Shown here: positions 48,298 through 59,200 of the stretch, in pieces
How positions within the stretch are numbered: position 1 is the first letter of the stretch
Layout: every line of letters starts with the position of its first letter
Source of the DNA: Casuarina equisetifolia
Taxonomy: Eukaryota > Streptophyta > Magnoliopsida > Fagales > Casuarinaceae
Assembly (NCBI GenBank): GCA_028551475.1
Contig: CM052358.1
Coordinates: forward strand, 16,537,938-16,601,937
Direction: 5' to 3'
Length of the DNA: 64,000 nt
The notes under the pieces: model-generated
Databases searched by the model: none
What the model saw: only the letters and a program-made list of their open reading frames with translations
Told to the model about the DNA's origin: nothing
Position numbers and translations under genes: made by a program

Positions 48298-48734
48298 TGC
48301 AGCAATCCCCTGGTGTTGACATCCTCCAACTCAAGTAGACGTGGCTAAGCAATAAGGCTTTGAGCCTACACATGGATAATGCAAGAAGACTCATGTGACA
48401 ACATTCTTATCTTTTATTAGCCATGCATTTTAATAATTTCTATATTGCATTTTATTGTTTCAAGATCTGTTAATTGTTAAAAGACTATAAAGGAATTGTA
48501 GTAAGTATATAGGGGGAATGTTGATTCTATTAGACAGCTTTTAAATGATTTAAAACTACTTAACAACATTTGGAGGTCATACGTTCCCTTGAACGATTCA
48601 TCCTATTCTTTCTATCACCATAGGTAGGAAAACAAAATCATCAAGGTAGTGGATTCTTGATCTTAGCTTACTTCCACGTTGTCTAGTTACTCGATCAATT
48701 ACTAGACATATTGTGGACGAGTATGACCACCGCA
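48298..48734 (+). repeat. Gypsy-1 3' LTR
   Basis: 437 bp, TGCAGCAATCCCC to ACCACCGCA, directly after the polypurine tract. It is uninterrupted and so shows the empty site of Copia-2. Confidence 0.9.
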
Positions 48735-48892
48735 GTTTGCTTCTTTAGCACTTCTCGACTCTAAGTACTATAGTGTTTTGATTACTGTTGGTATATTTTA
48801 TTAAATTAAGAGCCACATTTCAATTAAAGTTGGTCCTTATAATAGACTTTCTTGAATCGTTTATAGGAGTTGAAATTTATGAAAATAATAAG

Positions 48893-49170
48893 TTGCTCCT
48901 TGGATTTGTATTTGAGCCTACTGATGAAGAGACAATTCTTTGTTGTCTTAACAAAAAGGCTAATAAGAGACCATTCCCTACAAATGAAATGATTGAATAT
49001 GACCTTTATGGTGATCATGAGATGTTGAAAAAGATGTTTGAAGAAGTAGGATAACAATGTCTCTATTTCTTCACTAAGTTGGAGAATAAGGCAACCTAAG
49101 GATCAAGGATCAAAAGATGCACAAAATGGGGAACTTGGAGAGCCTAAAATGATAAACTCATATGTTTTGG
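48893..49170 (+). pseudogene. NAC-domain fragment 2
   Basis: Reads LGFVFEPTDEETILCCLNKK, then FPTNEMIEYDLYGDHEMLKK, a stop, CLYFFTKLENKAT, a stop, GSRIKRC and WGTWRA, matching NAC subdomains A to C. It is clearly a sister of the fragment at 10979-11384, with which it shares most codons from GFVFEPT to RIKRC, and has more stops. It sits between the Gypsy-1 target duplication and the element at 49374. Similarity begins at nearly the same codon in both copies. Confidence 0.78.
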
Positions 49171-49373
49171 AAGTTTGTCATTAACTAAGAAATATTAAAT
49201 CCTCACATTGCTGGGAAGCTATTAAAACTCATATTCTTTTTGTTTTGCAGCATAACAAATGGGTGATGTAAATAGGAAATTGATCTTTCTAGATAGACAA
49301 ATGGCTAGATTAGATTCTATCATATCCATCATGTAATGACAACCAAAAAAGTATTTATAATACACTAGAGGAT

Positions 49374-51047
49374 TGTTCGGTGAAATTCTACATGCAAGTG
49401 TACATGTCAAACAAGTAATATAATGATAAGTACATATATCGTCCCACGAAGACTGGTATTTACTAAACTAACTAATTACTAATGGTAAATAATTTCTAAT
49501 GTTTATCTAACAAATCAAAATGGTAAAACATTTATTAAAGAACTAAATTTAACCTAAACTTGATAAACTAAACATGTTAGAGCGTCTGATTTCACCTAAT
49601 TACTAAGTACAAATGTTGATTATTTATGTTTCAAAGATTGATTTTACTCATGTGGTAGTGGAATTTTCTAACTTATTCACTATCCTATGTCTAGGTATAG
49701 CGAACCTACTTAATTCATTAATTCACTATGAATCTATATATGAATTAAATGAACTAAATGCATGAAGATATGTGAATATTCTAATTTGCACCTAAAGCCA
49801 TACAAATCATATGGTATAGTTCTATCCATATTAATCTATAATTGCATATTATATGAAGCAACTACATATCATCGTCATTCGAACTCAAATATGCAAATTA
49901 AATCATTTAAGTGGTAATTAATCACTTAAATACATTAAACTCTGTAATATGTAACTTCACATTTATAAATGTCTCACAAAACATAAATAATCATAACATT
50001 CATACATTATAATTAAGTTTCCTCCTAGCTTTAACACAATAAACTAAAACATTATATTTATACAAACAAGAACAATGCAGGAAATTAAAAAACACATTTT
50101 GTGTAAATTAAAAACATTAAGCTGTTACCAAAAATGTCTTCAAATCACAAAAAGGTTGCACAAATCTGCACATCAGGAGGAAATAAAGCTGTCTAGAAAA
50201 CGGGAAGAAAGCGAGCTGACATGCGCCATCACGCGCTTTCGCATGCGTTGCCACGTGCTAGTGACATGCGCCGCCGTCCATCGCCGGTCTTCACAAAAAC
50301 TTCCATAAAGGTAGATTGGGATGTCTAGAGTGCCGATCTACCGAGAAATCCTTCAAATCTGCTCCAGAAATGTGTAGATCTGACGGAAAAGGCTCAAACA
50401 GCATTCACCGTTCTTCGTTAGAAAACCACCCGAAACCACATGCAACCGCCATAAAGATGCCAGAAATCACGCCAAGATTGTAGAACCGCTCCTTCCTCGC
50501 TAGAAAATGCCCAAAACTCGTTGGAAAATGCAAAATAATGGCCAGACAATGCCTCGGCTGTCGCTAAAACAAGTCAGGCCACCTTCTCACAAGTTGCTGG
50601 AGGAGAAGGACGCAGGCGGCGTTCTAGTTAGTGGTCGCATGACCGTCCCACGCCGGCGTCGCTTCCCTGCCAGACTCTCTTGATGGGCCTCTATTTCTCC
50701 TCTCGCGGTCTCTCTTTTCTCTCTTTTCTCTCTTTGGGTTTCTGTACCCGACAATTACCCACCTTTTCCATCCTTCCAGTCCACTCAATTCATGACCCTG
50801 GGCTTTCCTTTCTCTCTCTTTCAACCAAAGCCCTTTTACAACCAAAGCCCATGCAAAATTGCATAATTCTCTTTTCTTATTTTCTTTTGATTTTGTGCTT
50901 CTTTCCTTCATTTTTTATCTATTTTAAGTTTGCTACACAAAACAACAAAATATACATAATATAATTAATATAAATATAATTTAAGAAAATTTATATTAAA
51001 TATAACTTAAAATAATAACAATAACTCTATATAAAATAGAGTTATCA
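49374..51047 (-). repeat. 3' LTR of the gag-only element
   Basis: 1674 bp, TGTTCGGTG to GTTATCA. Most is AT-rich, but 50200-50900 is a GC-richer, gene-like section with words such as GCGCCATCACGCGC and pyrimidine tracts TCTCTTTTCTCTC. It contains no recognisable domain. Confidence 0.88.
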
Positions 51048-53239
51048 ACACCCCTAAACTTAACATTTTGCTCACCTTCGAGCAAAAGCTCTAAACAACA
51101 CATTATAACAATATAAAACAAAAATAAATTTTACACAAAAAAAAAATTAAACAAGCTCTAAACAACATATAAAAAAAAAATTACACACAAAAAGCACAAA
51201 AAATTTACCCACAAAAAGTACTAAACAATCTATTTTAACAAAACCAATCTTTCCATAATATTCTTCTGAAAACCCCTAAACTTAAAATTTTGCTCATCCT
51301 CAAGCAAAAGAACTAAACAACACATACAACCAATCATTCCATGATATTCTCTCATAATTGCTTAACTTAATAATTCAAAGGAAAAAAACATAACTTTCAT
51401 CTAAACATTGCAATTGGTTTATAAGGTAAGATAAACTCTTAACTATATCAACCACGTATGTGTGTTAATGTGCATTTTTTCTCAATTGCACGTACTCCAA
51501 ATAAATCCACATTAATATGCAACCTTTCAAAATCTTTAACCAAATCTTATAGGTTTGCTTTTCATTCCTCTCTCCACTAATGTAAGTCAATCATCTAACC
51601 AAGAATCAATATGACTTTCATAAGCTTATAATGTAAGGTTGGGATAAGGTTAAGATGGAAGTCATTTAAGCTTAAATAACCCATGAACACATTACCGTCT
51701 AGGATCTCATCAAAACTCTAGCCCTTATCTCCTTTTTACTCCATGAAGATGATCTCTCTACCACCACTTAGTCTCATTCTTTTTTTGTCCAATCATACTT
51801 TGACAATATCCAAAAGCCACAATCATATGTGCAATGACAAAGCAAAAACAAAAGCATTTACACATATAGCCACCTCAATCCTCTCTTATCAATGATGTTC
51901 AATAATAATGCTTAAAGATCTCCTTTAGAGAACTATGTGGCTTGAATCTAACAAAAGAGAATAAGATTATTTCATCCTAAAGCAAATGTTGCTTCTTTTT
52001 TCTTTTTCTTTTTCTTTTTTTTTTTTCATTAGCATTTGCATTTACAAATTGTATGACACACAATCATTGCAATCAATCATACTACATCCTTCTTTTTGAC
52101 TTCTCTTATGCTCAAATCAACTTGTACACACCAGAAGTCAATATGTTCATTGGAATAGGACAATGAAAAAAATTGATCAAAAGGCTAAGAGATATAGGTG
52201 CAGGTGTCATTCAACAAAATCAGGATAAGAACAAGGCTCAACGGAGTGATTGGGGATAAGTAAACAAGGTTAGCTTGAAAGGCTTAAACGATGCAAAGAT
52301 GGCCTAAATCATTTTCTTAGTCAGATGCAACCTAGGATTTCGCCTCAAGAGGAAATCAAGCAAATTCTAAGATCCAGGTGAGATCCAAGAAATCACACAC
52401 TTCACATGAATGTTCTCCAAAGATAACATACAATTTCAAGAAAATGCAAACTTTTAGTCCTCAATAAGTGAATCAACATAATCAGAACCATACTTACATC
52501 ATACCACAATTGCAAGTTTGAACAAAATCTATATCTCCCAAAGAATCGCTAAGAATTCACAATAAAAGATTCAATCATAGAAATCATGGTCCATCACAAA
52601 ACTCCACACAGTCTTTTAATACAAAACAAAAAATTTCAGCACAACACATCACAACATTTCCAACAAAACAGAAAACATTTCCAATACAGTCCTAATATAC
52701 TTCCAACACAACCACAACTACCACAACAAACAACCTCCAAAACAACCCAACAAAATAGTATACTTTCAACAACATTAGCAACACCCCCAAACTTAAATGA
52801 AGCATTCCTTTCAATGATAAAAGAAAATAAAGCAATAGTAAGGAAGGAACAAGGAAAACTCCTCTAATTGCAAGTTGTCAAAATGGAACTGTGATGAGCA
52901 TATGGTGATAGCCTTCTCACCAAATTGCTAACAAAATACTTGAATTACCTCTTAAAGAGCGCTTGCTTTATAGTTTTTAGCCAAACTATCCTCCACATTA
53001 CTACTCAAGGAGGATGAAACTCCAACAATTTCGGAGACAGCTTGTATCGTTTGATGGTTAAGCATTCTGTAATCAACATTATTGTCTCATATACTTCCAG
53101 ATTCCTTTTGTTCTCTAGTATCTTTTTCAAAAATTCTGCACAACTAGACATTTAAATTAGAGCCTTTGCAAAAGGAATGTTAATGTGCAATTTTAAAGAT
53201 ATATCAAAGAATTCCAAAAATTGCTTACCTTTTACGCGT
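51048..53239 (-). other. Internal region of the gag-only element lacking pol
   Basis: About 2.2 kb between gag and the 3' LTR where protease, RT and integrase would normally lie. I see none of their motifs on either strand; the sequence is AT-rich with poly-A and CAACA-rich patches. A plus-strand open frame at 52586-52867 is Gln/Thr/Asn-rich low complexity. Confidence 0.65.
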
Positions 53240-54650
53240 TGCTAGAATCTTTGGGTAAATGGAGCTAGAGGTATAAAAGGCATAGGATCTTTTGGAACAA
53301 GCTTACTCCTAGGTGCCTTTTCAAGTTGCATGCTGACATCCTTATCTATTTCCTTGAAAATTTCCTCGTCAACATTATCTTCTCCTACTTGCTTGCCACA
53401 TGTTAGGGTTATTGCCTCTGCAGTATCTATAGGGCTTTTCTCCACATTGCTAGGCCAAGAACCCATCTGATTCTCTAAAATCATACTGATAAGCTGACTT
53501 ACTTGCACCTTTAATCTTTGAATTGAAGCTTCTTGTCTCTGAAAGCTCACTTCTTAATTTTAAAATTTTGCTTCAATCCCCTCTGTAAAGTTTTGTATGG
53601 TGTTGGTCAGCTCACTGATCATGTACTCGAAGTTAGGTTTCACCTCTTTTGTTTGCTCAAATCTTGGTTACGGTCTCATCTCATTTGGATTACTCCACGA
53701 AAGATTTTGATGGTTGAGCCATCTCAGATTGTACACGTTGGAGTAAGGATCATTTTGTGACCTGTTAGGAATCCAAACAAAATTAGCATAATCATTATAA
53801 TGTGTATAAGGATTACCTAATTGACATTCTATGCTTTCATGTGCTCCACCATAAAATTCACATTCTCTATTCTGATGCCTCACAACTGGAATACTTAGGT
53901 TGTCTATCTTCTTATCGAGCACTTTCAATTGCGCACACATTATGGTGAAGATATCTAGTTCATGGACTCCACTTGCTTGATGCATTGGTAGTCTCTCAGT
54001 AAACCATTGATAGTTATCAAATGTCATTTCCTATAGGAAGTTAAATGCCTCTTCAGGTGTTCTCTTATGTAAGTCCCCTCCTACAACTGTATCAATTACA
54101 CAACGAAGATTCATACTACACCCATCATAAAAAGTTTATACCTATAACCATATGGGTAATCCATGATTTGGACATCTCCTCAGAAGTTCCTTGAATCTCT
54201 CCCAAGCTTCATACAATAATTCATTATTTATTTGCTTAAAAGTGAAAATATTGTTACGCATTTTTGCAGATCGTGCAAAAGAAAAGAACTTACCAAGAAA
54301 TTTTGAGCCAAATCATCCCATGTAGTAATCAATTTTGTAGGAAGTGAAGAGAACCAATTTTTAGCTATATCTTTAAGAGAAAATGGAAATAGCTTTAACC
54401 TGATAACATCCTCTGTAACTCCATGATCTCTAATCATGTCACAGAATTCAAGGAATGCTTCATTGTGAGCTTGTGGATCCTCGTTTGGTAGCCCACTATA
54501 TTGCACAGATTTTTGAAGCATCTTGATGAGCACGGGCTTGATCTCAAAGTGGTTTGCCTGAATTATAGGTCTTTAAAAGCTTGTTGTGGCATTCCAAAAT
54601 GATGGTGCATAATCTTTTAGTAGTTTACGTGTACCATCATTTTCCTCCAT
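53240..54650 (-). pseudogene. Gag relic of the gag-only element
   Basis: Minus strand. 54533-54228 reads YSGLPNEDPQAHNEAFLEFC, then DVIRLKLFPFSLKDIAKNWF and TTWDDLAQNFL, the conserved core of the Tat/Athila retrotransposon gag. 54027-53668 continues in another frame with a zinc-knuckle-like CEFYGGAHESIEC, where the second Cys is Tyr. 53550-53242 holds the variable C-terminal part (SWPSNVEKSP, AITLTCGKQ). Frame changes and the lost Cys show decay. Confidence 0.85.
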
Positions 54651-54797
54651 CTTAATCTTTTTTTTTGGCAATAAAACACAAGATTAAAAATAGAAATAAA
54701 ATAAAAGCAACAAAAGCTAGATTAAATTAAGAAACTATTTAGTATTAATATTAATCAGTAGTAAAACAACCAATCCCTGGCAACGGCATCAAAAACT

Positions 54798-55890
54798 TAT
54801 TCGGTGAAATTCTACATGCAAGTGTACATATTGAACAAGTAATATAATGATAAATACATATATTGTCCCATGAAGACTGGTATTTACTAAACTAACTAAT
54901 TACTAATGGTAAATAATTTCTAATGTTTATCTAGCAAATTAAAATGGTAAAACATTGATTAAAGAACTAAATTTAACCTAAACTTGATAAACGAAACATG
55001 TTAGAGCGTCTGATTTCACCTAATTACTAAGTACAAATGTTGATTATTTATGTTTCCAAAATTGATTCTACTCATGTGATGGCAAAATTTCTTAACTTAT
55101 TCACTATCCTATGTCTAGGTATAGCGAACCTACTTAATTCATTAATTCATTGTGAGTTTACATATGAATTAAATGAACTAAGTGCATTAAGATATGTGAA
55201 TATTCCAATTTGCACTTAAAGCCACACAAATCATATGGTATAGTTCTATCCATTTTAATCTATGGTTGCATATTACATGAAGCAACTGTAAATCATCGCC
55301 ATTCAAACTCAAATATGCAAATCAAATCATCTAAGTAGTAGCTAATCACTTAAACACATTAAACTCCATAATATGCAACTTCACATTCATAAAATGTCTT
55401 ACAAAACATAAATAATCATAACATTTATACGTTATAATTAAGTTTCATCCTAGCTCTAACATAATAAACTAAAACATCATATTTACACAAACAAGAATAG
55501 TGCAAGAAATTAAACAACACATTCTGTAAATTCAAAACATTAAGTTCTCACCAAAAATGTTTTCAAATCACAAAATGGCTACACAAATCTGCACATCAGG
55601 GGGAGGACATGAAGCTGTTTGGGAAACAGGAAGAAAACAAGCTGACGCGCGCCATCACGTGCTTTCGCACACGCCACCGTCCACTGCCAATCTTCACAAA
55701 AACTTCCAGAAAGGTAGATCGAGACGTCTGGAGTGCTGATCTGTAGAGAAATCCTTCAAATCTACTCCAAAAACATGTAGATCTTATGGAAAAGGTTCAA
55801 ACAACATTCGCCGTTCTTTGTCAAAAAATTTCTGAAAATCATGCCAAGATTGTATAACCACTCCTTCCTCACCAGAAAATGCCCAAAACT
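54798..55890 (-). repeat. 5' LTR of the gag-only element, left part
   Basis: Starts TATTCGGTGAAATTC (TG changed to TA). Follows the left LTR closely up to GCCCAAAACT, where Gypsy-3 is inserted; the last bases AAACT are the left target duplication. Confidence 0.88.
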
Positions 55891-56264
55891 TGTTAGGACC
55901 TAAGCTTAATAAAGAACACGTGGCGCGAGAAGGGCCAAAGAAAGAATTCACAAAAAGGCAAAGAAGGAAACAAATAGATTCAACCAACAAGGAAGAAAAG
56001 AAGGGAATCGGTAACGAAGAAACCATCCATGAACAGAAAACCCTTTTATCTTTTGTCTTTACTTTCTGTCACAATTTACTTTCTACTGTATTTCCTTTCC
56101 AAACTTTCCATTATGCTTGTATTTCCTTGCAATTGATAGATCTGTAGTTTGTTGTAGAACACTCTTGCATTGTATGTTGGTTGGTTGTATTCAGGGAGTA
56201 TTTATCCAAGAAATAGGAGAAACTCTATATCTACTTGGCTTTAGAAACTATTTGAATCCTAATA
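55891..56264 (+). repeat. Gypsy-3 5' LTR
   Basis: Begins TGTTAGGACCTAAGC and ends AATCCTAATA, one base before the primer site. Contains ACACGTGGCG, a G-box-like ACGTG core, near 55917. Confidence 0.9.
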
Positions 56265-56265
56265 G

Positions 56266-59200
56266 TGGCATCTAGAGCCACCGATTTGCTGCAACCCCGG
56301 TCTATCAAAATTAGGGCTTAAACCATGGTTGACCAAATCGCCCGCTTACAGCACCTTGAGGAATGGGTAAACACACTCATGGACACCTAGAAGGAGTGCT
56401 TTTTTGGTTTTGCTGATACACAAGCCCAAATGTTCTTGCTGCTACAATTGCTCACATCTGGCATCATTCCCCCCTTAGCGAGCACCAAACCCCCCTCCCT
56501 CAGCGTCGCACCAACAATTGTTGCGACCTTAGTGCCCCTTTCGGGTTCTGTGTCTGGCACACCGACTGCCACTTCCACAGCCCTGCTCTCCACCACCGTG
56601 CGGTCGTTGCGTGTCTCTGATGGCCCCAACCAGTACGTGGTGATCAAGGACCTCACCAACAGGGCCCAGTCACCTCCGGCCATCTCCATTAGCCCCTTAG
56701 GGACTGATTCCTCTCAACCAGCAACCACCACCCCTGTGGCCGTGGCAAGCACATTGAGCCCCGCCCCTAGCGGCTCCCCAGGCCTCTCCATCGCTTCTCG
56801 AGCCCTACAGTCCTATAGGTCGCTCGCCTTCGGACCCCCATCGGGCTTTGGGCCCCAACTCCGGGCCCCCTTACCCTCTAACCGGGCCACATTACCCCAT
56901 CGGTCCCTCACGGCCCCCACAACTACCACCCTACCGGGCCTCTACCCACACGGGCCCCTCATCGGCTGGCCCCCCAACTTCTAGGTTGGACCCCCTCCTA
57001 CCAACCCCCCTAGCCACGGCCCCTCCCCACATAACCAACCCTGCCCCACCCACTCATGGCCCACCTATTCTATCTTATGTTACCCCACAAACCATGGCCT
57101 GTCCCCACCCCCTGGCCCTAAGTGCTGCAACCCACAGCCCACCCACCCCATTTCTTATTTTCCCCAGCCCACTTCTCAATGGCCTCACCAACCCACACCG
57201 CAACCCTATACACACCCCCCTTTCTACCTCCCACCCGACCTGCACATACACCTATGAAAATCCACCCACCCCCTACTTTGCCCACACTCTACCGCAACAC
57301 CTTGCTGTCCCAGACCTTCCTTTCCCCCAGCATTTCTCCCTTGTTGTAGCCAAAGCACAGCCCACGGGGGTTGTTCCTTACATCACACCCCCCTCAATGG
57401 GCTATCCTTACCCTTTTGCGGGGTCACATGTTCCCAGCTCGAGGGAGTACTCCTCCTCCCCCACCACCGGAGGTCAATGCCCCTTTCAGTGCACCTAATT
57501 TCTCTGATCGTGCTACTCCAGGTAACTCTGGCAACCGTAATCAATGCCTTCATTTTCCTAAATTTAAAGGTTCCCATCTCCGTGCATGGCTTACTAGCAA
57601 TGAGTTTTAATTTAGATTTGACCCTATGGATGAGTTCCAAAAGGTCGATTATGCGGTTATTCATTTTAAAGAAGAGGTAGTAGAATGGGTAGGGAATTAT
57701 CTCCGAGATAAGGATCGTGTTTCATGGGGCCAATTCAAAGTTGACTTGTGTGATAAGTTTCTAGTTGAGGAGGTGGGAGGAGTTATGGGGGAGCTCTATT
57801 TACTTCACCAGACCTCTAGTGTCCACTCTTATGTCTAGGAGTTTGATCGTGTGAGGTACCAGGTTCTCGTCGAGAACCCCGGCTGGCCCGATTTAGCATT
57901 CTTAACTGTCTTTTTACTTGGACTTAAGGACGATATTTGGTCCTCTGTCATTGTCTCTCGACCCCATGATCTAAAAGATGCCTTTAACCAAGCTCGCTTG
58001 CAAGAAAAAGTGAACACTCCTCGTAGTAAGCTCCTATCTTGGACTCCGTTGGGGCTTCCCATCCACCAGTTGCCTCACTTTCGCAACTGAGTGGAGACCG
58101 TTATTAGGGTGGCCACAATTCCAAACCCTAAGATAGTATGCATTTTTCCACACAACGCATTACAGATGCACAGATGCAAGCCCGTCAAGCCCGTCAAGCC
58201 TAAGGGCTATGCTATCATTGCGATGAGAAATGGACTAAAGGACATGTATGCAAAAAGAAACATTTATTTCTCTTGGTGGACTCCGAGTAGGGAGGGGATC
58301 AGCCTGATGGCAAGCTGACTCTAGTATAACATATTTCTAACGACCAAGATGACACAGGTAGTGGAGGATGTCCTCTCCATCCATGCCATGTCTGGGGGTT
58401 CCTCCTCTGGTTCCTTAAGGTTAGCTACTTCTTCTGGCAAGTCTCACATTAACATGCTCTTTGATACAGGTGCCACTCACAACTTTGTTGATGTTGCATT
58501 AGCCTGTAGATTGGGTTGTCACTTGGAGGAAATTAAACCCATTCGAGTTAAGATTGCAGGTGATCACCAGTTGCAAGGGCATCTTAAGTGCAATAATTTC
58601 TGTTGGAGCATTCAGGGCCACCAGTTCACCATGGAGGTTCAGTTACTACCCCTTGGCGGTTGCGACGCTATGTTAGGTATGTAGTGGGAAGCATGAGTGA
58701 ATCCCATCAGCTTGGATGTGGTCCAAAACACCTTGACCATCCACTTTGACGGGAAACCAGTGGTGCTAATGGGCTCGCACAACAAAGGCATGACTTTGGC
58801 AACCATCAATGGCCCGAGCTTTTATCATTGGGTTATCGAACACCCACATTGCATGGTAGGGCAACTCAGGAGCATTGATAGCTCTTAGAGCTTGAGGTAC
58901 CCCAAGAGTTAGAGGGCTTGCTGGACCAGATTAGTGATGTGTTTAAGATCCCTACTCAACTTCCTCCGAGTCATGAGTTTGACCATCATATTCCATTCTG
59001 CGAGGGGAGTACACCGATCAATGTGCAGCCATATCGACTACCCTTATGTGCAAAAAGCATAAATTGAGAAGATGGTTGAGGAGATGCTAGCTACAGGAGT
59101 CATTCACAACAATTCGAGCCCCTTTGCTTCACATGTGTTGTTAGTTAAGAAACATGATGGGAGCTAAAGATTTTGTGTGGATTACCGGGCCCTTAATAAG

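Larger units (their letters stand above)
36819..48734 (+). mobile_element. Gypsy-1, chromovirus split by two later insertions
   Basis: Plus-strand Gypsy element, about 5.3 kb after removing Copia-2 (36997-42308) and the solo LTR (43518-44763). The 5' LTR begins TGAAACAATCC at 36819 and resumes at 42309; the 3' LTR is 48298-48734. Flanks GCTTG (36814-36818) and GTTTG (48735-48739) form a target duplication with one change. Primer site TGGTATTGGAGC at 42590 resembles the initiator-tRNA-Met type. The polypurine tract AAGGGGGGGTGGGGAGAGGGA precedes the 3' LTR. Domain order gag, protease, RT, RNase H, integrase, chromodomain. Confidence 0.9.

Noticed and set aside
50624-50964. GC-richer gene-like open frames within the long LTR
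   Set aside because: The same segment recurs at 62160-62550 in the partner LTR and has no recognisable domain; treated as LTR sequence.
56430-57498. A host proline-rich cell-wall protein gene
   Set aside because: It lies between a primer-binding site and a gag core inside two matching LTRs with a target duplication, so it belongs to Gypsy-3.
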